42,225 nucleotides of DNA from Candidatus Gastranaerophilales bacterium (lineage in GTDB: Bacteria > Cyanobacteriota > Vampirovibrionia > Gastranaerophilales > UBA9579), in the NCBI GenBank assembly GCA_028689995.1, contig JAQVCB010000001.1, forward strand, positions 1 to 42,225, written 5' to 3'. Numbering within the stretch: position 1 is the first letter of the stretch; each line of letters starts with the position of its first letter. Of this stretch, positions 15,743-22,930 are shown piece after piece. The position numbers and the translations under genes are program-made. Under the pieces are notes generated by a model. That model was not told the origin of the DNA. It made no database searches and was given only the letters and a program-made list of their open reading frames with translations.

Positions 15743-16027
15743 ATGATTGGAGAATATATGTCTGCATTATCACCTGCAAATAATTTATTTTTGAGAGAAG
15801 TATCCGAAAAAAAACTTAAAAAACTATCTGAACTTGCTTATCAAAACCCTAAACCTTTGTATAGCGCTATAAAATATGGTTATTTTAATATCATTCGCAA
15901 AAAAGCATTGGATTTTCTTGAAATCGAAAAACAAAAAGCAGAATATAACGATGCTAGGCAGAATTTTGAGAATGCTATTTATATTCTGGAATCAAAAGAT
16001 ACCTACAGATTTCCAGAGCCTGTTTAA
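15743..16027 (+). CDS. Small hypothetical protein, 94 aa
   Basis: Unrecognised; predicted helical and soluble, with an N-terminal part (SEKKLKKLSELAYQNPKPLY) and a charged C-terminal half (EIEKQKAEYNDARQNFENAI) likely to form a coiled coil. Two starts are plausible: ATG 15743 after GAGGAA (6 bases), and ATG 15758 after GGAGAATAT (5 bases). The upstream site lies in the tail of a family 1 repeat. The real coding signal is moderate; family 3 repeat begins 10 bases past the stop. Confidence 0.55.
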   Translation: MIGEYMSALSPANNLFLREVSEKKLKKLSELAYQNPKPLYSAIKYGYFNIIRKKALDFLEIEKQKAEYNDARQNFENAIYILESKDTYRFPEPV

Positions 16028-16037
16028 ATCCTTAAAA

Positions 16038-16151
16038 TGTCATCCTGAGCGAAACGAAGTGCAGTCGAAGGATCTTACCAATAAAGTCAGAAGATAACAG
16101 GTGAAAACTGGCAAGATTACCACGGATTTCGAAGAAATCCTCGCAATGACA
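16038..16151 (+). repeat. Family 3 dispersed repeat pair
   Basis: Begins TGTCATCCTGAGCGAAACGAAG, continues GAAGGATCTTACCA, and ends with the inverted form GGCAAGATTACCACGG...CCTCGCAATGACA. Confidence 0.7.
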
Positions 16152-16210
16152 GGTGTATGCAAGATGATTAAATTCTGAATTTTAATTATTTATTACTCAA
16201 ACAAAGACAA

Positions 16211-16234
16211 AAGGGAAGTCAGAAGACTTCCCTT
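16211..16234 (-). terminator. Rho-independent terminator of cobO
   Basis: AAGGGAAGTC-AGAA-GACTTCCCTT forms a 10-bp stem; on the minus strand it runs into TTTTGTCTTTG. It lies ~22 bases past the cobO stop. Confidence 0.8.
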
Positions 16235-16255
16235 TTAAAGTTAATTTTTTATATT

Positions 16256-16792
16256 TTAGTATTCTATACCCTGTCTTGCTCTGACACCCATATCAAAATA
16301 ATGTTTAACAGGCTGCATTTCTGTAACGAGATGAGCCATTGCGATTAATTCAGGGTGCGCACGACGTCCTGTGAGTACGATTTCAAGATTTTGAGGTTTA
16401 TTTTTCAATGTTTCCTTAACTTCTGAAATTTTAATCATGCCCAGATCAATGCAGATATTAAGTTCATCGAGAATAACGAGTTGATATTTACCGCTGTCTA
16501 TTGCTTCTTTAGCAAATTGCCAGCCTCTTCTTGATTCTTTGTAGTCTTCAATGTTTATATTATGTGAATAAATTACGCGATCCAGACCAAACTGTGCAAC
16601 TTCAAGATTCGGCATTAATTTTGAAGCAGATATTATCTCGCCATAATAGTTAATATTATGTTCGCCTTTTGTGAATTGAATTATTAAAACTTTCCAGCCA
16701 TGGCCAATTGCTCTTAAAGCTAAACCCAAAGATGCGGTCGTTTTACCTTTTCCATCTCCAGTATAGATTTGAATGTAACCGTGCTCTAGCAC
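16256..16792 (-). CDS. cobO: Cob(I)alamin adenosyltransferase (CobO/BtuR type)
   Basis: ATP:corrinoid adenosyltransferase, adding the 5'-deoxyadenosyl group to cobalt in coenzyme B12 synthesis or salvage. The P-loop near the N-terminus is GYIQIYTGDGKGKTTASLGL, followed by the family segments VLIIQFTKG, VILDELNICIDLG and LVTEMQPVKHYFDMGVRARQ, then GIEY at the end, which is the family's usual C-terminus. The frame runs up to 16855, but GTG at 16792 has GGAGGA 8 bases upstream and gives VLEHGYIQ, the family-like start (178 aa). No cobalamin riboswitch (conserved GCCACTG box) is visible upstream. Neighbours are unrelated. Confidence 0.92.
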   Translation of the reverse strand: MLEHGYIQIYTGDGKGKTTASLGLALRAIGHGWKVLIIQFTKGEHNINYYGEIISASKLMPNLEVAQFGLDRVIYSHNINIEDYKESRRGWQFAKEAIDSGKYQLVILDELNICIDLGMIKISEVKETLKNKPQNLEIVLTGRRAHPELIAMAHLVTEMQPVKHYFDMGVRARQGIEY

Positions 16793-17068
16793 TATAACTT
16801 CCTCCACGCAAACCTGACTACTAAACTCGTTAATTGTCTCTCTCATTCCGACCAATTTTTTAGTTGTTTATATGAGTCCTTTATTAGGACATAAACAATT
16901 ATTTATTAATCATCACCCCGCTATTTAAATCTTGTATAGAATTTTTATATTTTTGTGACCCCGATAATTCACATATAAATATAATAATATTTCTGATAAT
17001 AGGCAAGGTCTTTTTATATGATTTGCTCTAACAAACCTGTGTATATATCGTAATTCAAAGGAGTTTAA

Positions 17069-17101
17069 ATGGGACATCATAAGTTCAATATTCACGTATA
17101 A
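17069..17101 (+). CDS. Possible 10-residue micropeptide ORF
   Basis: ATG at 17069 has a perfect AAAGGAG 5 bases upstream and encodes MGHHKFNIHV then TAA. It contains three histidines but there is no histidine operon downstream, only a terminator ~360 bases on. It might be a leader peptide, the coding part of a dual-function small RNA, or chance. Confidence 0.3.
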   Translation: MGHHKFNIHV

Positions 17102-17458
17102 ATTTACAATAGTATGTGTTTAATTAGCTAAGATACTTATTATTATTGAGTTTAGGTATAAAAAATAAAATTTACGCTTATTTCATTCATCTATCTTAAA
17201 GAACTATTGCAATCAGCACTATGAGCTAATAAGAGAAATTATTAAAAAAATAATTTTATCTAAGCATTTCTTTATACTATTTCGCAATTTCAATAGTGTA
17301 CTGATTGAAATTACAAAATTGTGAAGTTTCATTTCAAAATGGTTTGGCATGGGATAAAAAAGTAAATTGCCAATCTAATTTTTTTGCATTGCAATTTAGA
17401 ATACAAATGGTGGAATAAAAGGAGTTTTAGTGGAGGCTCTCCCTTTGAAATCCTCCAA

Positions 17459-17490
17459 AAAAGAGGTGAAGATTGATCTTCACCTCTTTT
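17459..17490 (-). terminator. Bidirectional terminator downstream of ftsZ
   Basis: AAAGAGGTGAAGAT-TG-ATCTTCACCTCTTT forms a ~15-bp stem with A and T runs on both sides, so it can end transcription in either direction. It is ~20 bases past the ftsZ stop on the minus strand. Confidence 0.9.
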
Positions 17491-17510
17491 AAAAAACTAT
17501 TTTTTAAAAC

Positions 17511-18653
17511 CTAGAAAGGTTTTTTCAGGAAATCAGGGATATCAAGCAAATTACTTGCTACTTCCTGAGTTGATTTTTTATTTGTTGCCTGTTGTGAAGA
17601 GAAAAGTTTTTGAACGGCTGCTGAGCCGTAATCAACTTTCTTTTCTCCGTTAGTAGCCTTAAGTTCAAATCCCGTTGCTATAACAGTTATTTGGATTTCT
17701 CCCTGAATTCTGTCATCAACAACAGCACCGAATATAACAACGGCATCATCTAAAACCGCACTGTGAACAACTTCAGCAGCTTCATAAACTTCATGAAGTG
17801 TCATATCAGGTCCACCGGTAACATTGAATATTACACCGCTTGCACCGTTAATTGATGTTTCGAGGAGAGGAGAATTAACTGCGATCTTAGCAGCTTCTAA
17901 AGCTCTTCCTTCACCACTGCCACGGCCAATACCCATAAGCGCTGATCCTGACATTGTCATGATTGCTTTAACATCGGCAAAATCTACGTTAATAAGCCCA
18001 GGTACGGTAATAATATCGGAAATACCTTGTACACCGCGTAAAAGTACTTCATCTACAACAAAGAAAGCTTCTCTAATTGTTGTTCTGCGTTCTACAACTT
18101 CAATTAACTTGTCATTAGGTATAACAATTAATGTATCAACATTTTCTTTAAGTTTTTCAAGCCCTTGCATAGCTTGATTCATTCTGCGTTTGCCTTCAAA
18201 GCTGAATGGTTTTGTAACAACTGCTACAGTAAGAGCTCCAAGTTCCTTTGCAATTTGAGCAACAACAGGAGCAGCACCTGTTCCTGTACCGCCACCCATG
18301 CCAGCTGTAATAAATACCATGTCTGCACCGTCAAGAGCAACCATGATATCATCACGGCTTTCTTCAGCGGCCTTTTCTCCTCTAATAGGGTCACCGCCAG
18401 CGCCAAGACCATTTGTTAATTTGTTACCGAGCTGAATTCTATTTGGAGCACCTGACATTTGAAGAACCTGTGCATCTGTATTCATTGCCCAGAAATCAAC
18501 TCCACTAAGACCAGCTGCAATCATTCTGTTGACAGCGTTTCCACCACCACCGCCAACTCCAACTACCTTAATATTTGCTTGATTTAAGGGTTCACGGGAA
18601 TTTTCTCTGCGGAATTTGTCATCATAATTTGTTGGTCCGAAATTATTATTCAC
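17511..18653 (-). CDS. ftsZ: Cell division protein FtsZ
   Basis: Tubulin-like GTPase that forms the division ring. The nucleotide-binding start [18 protein letters not shown] is at residues 28-45, the tubulin signature GGGTGTG at 120-126, and the T7 synergy loop NVDFADV at 222-228. The C-terminal tail ends in [11 protein letters not shown], the conserved peptide that binds FtsA, SepF or ZipA-type partners, joined by a short linker (~25 residues). The 380-aa length is standard. It is the last gene of a probable DUF881-Sbp-FtsZ unit, with a strong terminator behind it. The N-terminal extension of ~25 residues is normal. Confidence 0.98.
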   Translation of the reverse strand: MNNNFGPTNYDDKFRRENSREPLNQANIKVVGVGGGGGNAVNRMIAAGLSGVDFWAMNTDAQVLQMSGAPNRIQLGNKLTNGLGAGGDPIRGEKAAEESRDDIMVALDGADMVFITAGMGGGTGTGAAPVVAQIAKELGALTVAVVTKPFSFEGKRRMNQAMQGLEKLKENVDTLIVIPNDKLIEVVERRTTIREAFFVVDEVLLRGVQGISDIITVPGLINVDFADVKAIMTMSGSALMGIGRGSGEGRALEAAKIAVNSPLLETSINGASGVIFNVTGGPDMTLHEVYEAAEVVHSAVLDDAVVIFGAVVDDRIQGEIQITVIATGFELKATNGEKKVDYGSAAVQKLFSSQQATNKKSTQEVASNLLDIPDFLKKPF

Positions 18654-18689
18654 TTACGCTTGACCTCTTTTTATCTAACTAACACTAAT

Positions 18690-19022
18690 TTACTTCTGAA
18701 AAAATAATTGATGATTTAAATTTGAAAGATTATAAAAAACTCTTGCACTAAAAATTATAGCAACAGCAATAAATAAATCTGTATTCATTATATCGCCAAG
18801 ATAAACTAAGCCAATAGCTATAATTGTATTCAAAACAAATTCAATTGTAAAAAGGGTAGTATTAAAATGATTGTTTAATTTTGCCCTAAAGCCTATAAAC
18901 ACTGAATCTATAGATGATAATGCGCTTATAGAAAGATATTTAGCATCAAAGATATGTATATTACCCGGAAATACAGCTCCTATAACTAATCCTATAATAA
19001 GTCCAACTAACGGTATCCACAT
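18690..19022 (-). CDS. sbp: Small basic membrane protein, Sbp/DUF1290 family
   Basis: A 110-aa integral membrane protein. It starts MWIPLVGLIIGLVIGAVFPG and contains ALSSIDSVFIGFRAKLNNHF, then YLGDIMNTDLFIAVAIIFSARVF. These are the signature segments of DUF1290 (small basic protein), known mostly from Firmicutes and Actinobacteria next to division or DUF881 genes. Three or four hydrophobic stretches are seen. The biochemical role is not established. Its position between DUF881 and ftsZ matches that known association and suggests a division-linked envelope function. Confidence 0.85.
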   Translation of the reverse strand: MWIPLVGLIIGLVIGAVFPGNIHIFDAKYLSISALSSIDSVFIGFRAKLNNHFNTTLFTIEFVLNTIIAIGLVYLGDIMNTDLFIAVAIIFSARVFYNLSNLNHQLFFQK

Positions 19023-19056
19023 AATTATACTCCACTAAAATTTGTTTTTGATTTGT

Positions 19057-19872
19057 TTAAAAAGCAGTAACTGTATATGTTTCAAGTTTATCCGAAAAAA
19101 GATTTTTACTTGTATCGAAAACAGGTGTAAAAACTCCTGCTAATATTATATTACCATTAGCCGGAATTTCTATCCGTTCATATTTTTCTATATGATATTT
19201 TATTCCGTATAATTCTAAGGATTTTGCATGTCCATTTTTGACACTATTTGCAAGCTTTTTAGGATCTCCAACGGCTTTGATTAAAAATGGCGGAGCAACT
19301 CTGGTTTTATTAATAAGTATTGTCGATCCTATACATTTGATATCTGTCTGGGCGATTATTCTTTGATCGTTTATAGAAATAGCTTCAGCTCCATTAGCCC
19401 ACAAATTATTAATTAATTCAAGTAAATCTGTATTATGGATAATCCCTGCATTTGGATTTTCAGCTATTTTAAGAGGTCTATCACTATCAGACAGTTCAAG
19501 AACGATGCCGGGCCCAATTTTTTTGTTCATTCCAGTTAATTTGGAAAGCTTTATAACTTCCTGATTTTCCTTCACCTTATATATTTGGGCTAACTGGTGA
19601 TTTAAAATTAAAATTTCAGATTCAAGGTAAGTGTTCTTAATATCAAGGTTTTTAACATCTTGTCTGATCTTTTGAATTTTTATAGAGAGAGGATCGCTGC
19701 TATTGTGAGTAGTAGCTTTTCCTTCGACTTTAATTATCAAGCCTATGGATGCAAACATACCAAGTATAATAAAAAAAGCAAGACTGCTAAGATTCTTAGA
19801 TAGAATATTGTCTGGAATATACTCTTCATCCGGTATATATTGTTTAAAATAATTTTTCCAGTCAGTATACAT
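19057..19872 (-). CDS. DUF881 family protein, division-associated
   Basis: A single-pass membrane protein: cytoplasmic N-terminus (~30 residues), one hydrophobic segment (SSLAFFIILGMFASIGLII), a coiled-coil stretch (residues ~75-115), then the DUF881 domain. That domain shows IGPGIVLELSDS, NPNAGIIHNTDLLELINNLW, GAEAISINDQRII and PPFLIKAVGDPKKL. DUF881 proteins are found beside sbp and ftsQ/ftsZ in several phyla, but their function is unknown. The gene is first in the DUF881-Sbp-FtsZ order, 34 bases upstream of sbp, and a good promoter precedes it. Confidence 0.88.
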   Translation of the reverse strand: MYTDWKNYFKQYIPDEEYIPDNILSKNLSSLAFFIILGMFASIGLIIKVEGKATTHNSSDPLSIKIQKIRQDVKNLDIKNTYLESEILILNHQLAQIYKVKENQEVIKLSKLTGMNKKIGPGIVLELSDSDRPLKIAENPNAGIIHNTDLLELINNLWANGAEAISINDQRIIAQTDIKCIGSTILINKTRVAPPFLIKAVGDPKKLANSVKNGHAKSLELYGIKYHIEKYERIEIPANGNIILAGVFTPVFDTSKNLFSDKLETYTVTAF

Positions 19873-20196
19873 TGTACCGATTATCCTCTGTAAATATTAA
19901 TTTCTACATGATTACAGCTGCTTATAACTAAGCATAACATATATTTGCTTAATATTTGACAAAATATTTAGCTTTATTAATGTCAATTTTATATATGTAA
20001 AATTTTGGCATGCCTTTAGATCAGAAGCAGAATTTAGCCTTATATGCTAAAATTTAATGTACAATCTTTGTAAAAAATGTAACAGTTTGTTTACAAATGA
20101 GAAATTAGAAGACTTTTTTAAGCAAATTAAGAATTGCTTTTCACTTAAGATATGTAGTTAAATTCTTATAATATAATCAATACTTGAGGTTACACT
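19873..20196. other. Divergent promoter region between DUF881 and HEAT genes
   Basis: AT-rich, no gene. It holds the minus-strand promoter at 19934-19962 and, for the plus strand, a TATAAT at 20167-20172 ahead of GAGGTTACACT and the ATG at 20197; the matching -35 box is unclear. Confidence 0.5.
19934..19962 (-). promoter_or_regulatory. Sigma70-type promoter of the DUF881-sbp-ftsZ cluster
   Basis: On the minus strand: TTGTCA (19962-19957), a 17-base spacer, TGTTAT (19939-19934). The start site would be near 19927, about 55 bases before the ATG at 19872. Confidence 0.6.
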
Positions 20197-20778
20197 ATGT
20201 TTGAGAGAGCAAAGACAGTCGACAATACCAATTCAGCTGATAAAATAAATAAACAATTTGCATCAAATCCCATTGCTTCTAAAAATGAAAAGATTTCTTC
20301 CGATATAATTATCGAAAAAGTTCAAAAACTTAATTCTTGTCATGATCAAAATTCTAAATCGGAAAAAATTTCTGAAATTATTGATTATATTAATAATTTA
20401 CCTGTGCAGGATCTGTTAAGTCTTATGTCTAGTGAAAATGAAATACTAAGAAGCCTTGCAGGAAAGTCATATGTTGATAAATCATCAGAATTTTCCGTTG
20501 ATAAACTGGAATTTATGTTAAAAGACGACAATGAATTCATAAGAGATTCAGCAGTCATGGCTCTTTGTTATGTAAATTCAAATGAAGTGCTTGATTTGCT
20601 TACTGAAGCAACAAAAGATAAATCAACTGCTATTAAAATAAAGGCTATTGCAGGAATTGCAGATATAGCAGCGGAATGTTCGGACAGCAGGGCGAAAGAA
20701 ATACTTGCAAATTTCCTTAATGACAGTAACGATGAAGTCAGGCAATTTGCAAGTGATGAGCTCAGTTTTTTAAATTAA
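20197..20778 (+). CDS. HEAT-repeat-like protein, 193 aa
   Basis: No enzyme motif. From about residue 75 on, the protein shows repeating paired helices typical of HEAT repeats: LLSLMSSENEILRSLAGKSY, LEFMLKDDNEFIRDSAVMAL, LLTEATKDKSTAIKIKAIAG and LANFLNDSNDEVRQFASDEL. These usually make protein-protein contacts. The first ~70 residues are low-complexity, rich in Asn, Ser and Lys. No signal peptide. It is alone on its strand and converges on the formyltransferase gene. Confidence 0.75.
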   Translation: MFERAKTVDNTNSADKINKQFASNPIASKNEKISSDIIIEKVQKLNSCHDQNSKSEKISEIIDYINNLPVQDLLSLMSSENEILRSLAGKSYVDKSSEFSVDKLEFMLKDDNEFIRDSAVMALCYVNSNEVLDLLTEATKDKSTAIKIKAIAGIADIAAECSDSRAKEILANFLNDSNDEVRQFASDELSFLN

Positions 20779-20801
20779 GTTACATATAATATATTTGTAA
20801 T

Positions 20802-21728
20802 TTATGAGAATATTTCGCCAATCTGAGGATTTGTACGTCTTATAAAGTCTTTTATATCAGTGATCATATAAAATCCAATCTGAATTGTCTTTGGCATAAG
20901 CAATCCTTTGCCGGTTGAAACTGATATACTTTCATTTGAAACTTGAACTATAGTTCCGGGTGCATGAGTGGTTGTTTCATCGGAGTATTCAGCTGACCAG
21001 ATTTTTACAGAACATCTTCTGAAATAACTTGTAGCCCCATATATTGGGTTACAAGCCCTTATAAATCTTTCGATATAAACAGCATTTTTTGTCCAGTCAA
21101 TTGAAATATCAGCTTTATCTGGATTAACATTCGGCGCTGTTTTATATTTTTCTATAAAATTTTGTGGAATTCCGGGCAATTTGCCTTCTCTTTCAAACTT
21201 ATCCGCAATATCTGTAATCATTTCTATTGATTTTTGGTTTAATTTATCAAAAATAGTCCCAAATGTTTCATCAGGATTAATATCTATTTCACTTTGAGTA
21301 ATGATATCTCCGGTATCATAGTCTTTATCCATATAATGAATTGTTACACCGGTTTTTTTCTCATTGTTCATAATTACATGAAAATAAGGATTTCCACCTC
21401 TGTAATGAGGCAAAAGTGATGGATGACAGTTAACAAATCCTAAAGGCGGAATTTTTAGCAGTTCTTCGGGTATTTTGTTATCAAATGCGCAAACAAATGC
21501 AATATCAGGTTCAAATTTTTTAACAGCTTCAATAAAATCAGATTCTTTAGGTGAATTATTAAATGCTAAAACAGGAATATTATGAAGGCCAGCAATTTCA
21601 GCCATTAAATTATTTGTAGGATTATTTTTTACAGGCAGCACAACTGCTACAATATTTTTCTTTTTCTCAATCAATGCATTCAGGCATAAAAGGCCTAAAT
21701 CAGGTATTCCAAAAAAAATAATTTTCAT
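20802..21728 (-). CDS. fmt: Formyltransferase, methionyl-tRNA formyltransferase-like
   Basis: Uses 10-formyl-tetrahydrofolate to formylate an amine. The N-terminal domain is typical (MKIIFFGIPDLGLLCLNALI), with the catalytic Asn-x-His in NCHPSLLPHYRGGNPYFHV and the catalytic Asp in MDKDYDTGDIITQSEI. A C-terminal OB-like domain follows. The most likely product is Fmt, which formylates initiator Met-tRNA. The loop YRGGNPYFHV differs from the common YRGAAPIQ of Fmt, so a sugar-nucleotide formyltransferase is the main alternative. It is next to crcB on the same strand (19-base gap) but not next to def, so the gene symbol is tentative. Confidence 0.75.
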   Translation of the reverse strand: MKIIFFGIPDLGLLCLNALIEKKKNIVAVVLPVKNNPTNNLMAEIAGLHNIPVLAFNNSPKESDFIEAVKKFEPDIAFVCAFDNKIPEELLKIPPLGFVNCHPSLLPHYRGGNPYFHVIMNNEKKTGVTIHYMDKDYDTGDIITQSEIDINPDETFGTIFDKLNQKSIEMITDIADKFEREGKLPGIPQNFIEKYKTAPNVNPDKADISIDWTKNAVYIERFIRACNPIYGATSYFRRCSVKIWSAEYSDETTTHAPGTIVQVSNESISVSTGKGLLMPKTIQIGFYMITDIKDFIRRTNPQIGEIFS

Positions 21729-21747
21729 AAGATATTTTAACCTTTAA

Positions 21748-22125
21748 TTATATATATTTGGCAAAATATGTGCCTAGATAAACCGCACCAAGACAAGCTA
21801 ATGGGCTAAGTACCATATATATCATACCGGTCAGCACTTGACCATTTTTTAGGAGAGTGAGGCTTTCATAGCTGAATGTACTGAAAGTAGTAAATCCTCC
21901 AGCCAGACCAACTGTGAGAAACAGTTTTAAATTATCATTTAGAATATGGGTTTTACTCATTATAAGAGCCATTACAAAACCAATAAAAAGACAGCCTATA
22001 ATATTTACAATAAAAGTTCCGATTGGATAGTTAACATCAAAATGTTTGTAACTTAAAACCGTAAGCAAATATCTTAAACTCGCCCCAATTCCGCCGCCAA
22101 GAAAAATTAAAATATACCCAGTCAT
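21748..22125 (-). CDS. crcB: Fluoride channel CrcB/Fluc
   Basis: A 125-aa membrane protein with four hydrophobic helices. Fluc signatures are present: GGGIGASLRYLL at the N-terminus, NIIGCLFIGFVMAL in helix 2 with the conserved Asn, and GGFTTFSTFSYE containing the fluoride-contacting Phe and Ser/Thr residues. It exports fluoride as a dual-topology dimer. I looked for a fluoride riboswitch on the minus strand upstream and saw no match to its conserved elements. Confidence 0.93.
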   Translation of the reverse strand: MTGYILIFLGGGIGASLRYLLTVLSYKHFDVNYPIGTFIVNIIGCLFIGFVMALIMSKTHILNDNLKLFLTVGLAGGFTTFSTFSYESLTLLKNGQVLTGMIYMVLSPLACLGAVYLGTYFAKYI

Positions 22126-22494
22126 AATTCCACCTTATTAAGACCCAAACAAGCCTTGTTATCTTAGTTATAGTTTAACATAAGAAATAGAGATTTTCGT
22201 AAAATAATAAACTCTTTGGTTGATTACAGAACCTCTTTGTCATACAAAAGTATGATGGTCTAAACCTCTAATATCCTTTTAAATTCATCCTTTGGAGGAT
22301 GCTGACAGCTGAAAAATATAATAATATAATATTTGAACGAGTTTAGATTTTAAAATTTCTTCCCACTCGGAAGAACTTTTAAAATTCAGCACTCCCAGTA
22401 TCGCATAACATTATGCAAAACAAGGCATTTACACTCGGCCGAAATATTCTCGAAAACACCAAACGGAATAACTGTCACAGGAATAAAATTTTGG
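22126..22494. other. Intergenic region with hairpins and a family 2 repeat
   Basis: It contains short hairpins (CATAC-AAAAG-TATG around 22241; CATCCT-TTGG-AGGATG around 22287-22302) and family 2 copy B (22347-22404). A plus-strand frame is open from about 22410 into the next gene without a usable start codon. Confidence 0.5.
22347..22404 (+). repeat. Family 2 repeat, copy B
   Basis: Hairpin ATTTTAAAATTTCTTC / GAAGAACTTTTAAAAT (one mismatch) followed by CAGCACTCCCAGTATCGC, a variant of the shared tail. Confidence 0.5.
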
Positions 22495-22512
22495 ATGGAG
22501 CCGCTTAACATA

Positions 22513-22671
22513 ATGAATATTAATGAAGAATGTCTGCTTCTTTTCTTAAATAACCCCGGAAGGCTTGAATTTACAACAAAAGAATTAAAAAAGTTTGTTT
22601 TTTCTCTAAATAATAATATTATTTCAACTAATGATAATATAGGTAAAAAATTAAAATTATCAGATGCCTGA
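22513..22671 (+). CDS. Small hypothetical protein, 52 aa, overlaps the next ORF
   Basis: MNINEECLLLFLNNPGRLEF... is a short soluble sequence I do not recognise. An in-frame ATG at 22495 would add six residues; neither start has an ideally spaced ribosome binding site (GGAG lies ~12 bases upstream of 22513). The stop overlaps the next start (ATGCCTGA, 8 bases), which suggests translational coupling and supports both ORFs being real. Confidence 0.45.
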   Translation: MNINEECLLLFLNNPGRLEFTTKELKKFVFSLNNNIISTNDNIGKKLKLSDA

Positions 22672-22852
22672 TACACCTCAAAAAGTTATTTATATGAAAC
22701 CTTCTAAAATAGGAATGGGTTCTATTCCATTATATGTTGAAGGTATAGTTTTGAAATATGTAAATCATCCTGTAACAACAAAATTGTTAGTTGATTTTTC
22801 TTCAGGAGGCAGGGCAATAGTTCCTTTAAGCTGTATTGCAAGGCTGGAATAA
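22664..22852 (+). CDS. Small hypothetical protein, 62 aa
   Basis: The sequence (MPDTPQKVIYMKPSKIGMGS...) looks like a small beta-rich domain: alternating hydrophobics in YVEGIVLKYVNHP and TKLLVDFSSGGRAIVPLSCI. Unrecognised. The start overlaps the stop of the preceding small ORF, and the CHASE2-GGDEF gene starts 78 bases downstream on the same strand, so the three could be one transcript. Confidence 0.55.
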   Translation: MPDTPQKVIYMKPSKIGMGSIPLYVEGIVLKYVNHPVTTKLLVDFSSGGRAIVPLSCIARLE

Positions 22853-22930
22853 AGAAAAAATGATGGTATAATTTAAGAAATAATTTGATGGGCTGCCCAT
22901 ACAGGTTCAAAAAAGAGTCGAGGAATAGAT

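Larger units (their letters stand above)
16793..17510. other. Long intergenic region, mostly unexplained
   Basis: About 700 AT-rich bases between cobO and ftsZ, both minus strand. No large open frame and no recognisable RNase P, SRP or tmRNA signature was found by eye. It contains a 10-codon ORF with a strong ribosome binding site (17069) and, at 17417-17432, a second ribosome binding site followed by a GTG frame that runs into a terminator. An unannotated small RNA or leader is possible. Confidence 0.5.

Noticed and set aside
15595-15783. 62-codon open frame upstream of the small gene at 15743
   Set aside because: It is the family 1 repeat read through; no ribosome binding site and it overlaps the better-supported gene in another frame.
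16793-17000. Possible cobalamin riboswitch upstream of cobO
   Set aside because: No GCCACTG-type B12 box is visible and the gene has a plain Shine-Dalgarno leader.
17430-17492. 20-codon GTG frame after AAAGGAGTTTTA
   Set aside because: Its last third is the stem of the ftsZ terminator, so it is unlikely to encode a useful peptide; noted only as part of the gap finding.
22126-22250. Possible fluoride riboswitch upstream of crcB
   Set aside because: The minus-strand leader shows no match to the conserved fluoride riboswitch elements.
22386-22676. 96-codon minus-strand open frame
   Set aside because: It is a shadow of the overlapping small plus-strand ORFs and the family 2 repeat; start lacks a ribosome binding site.
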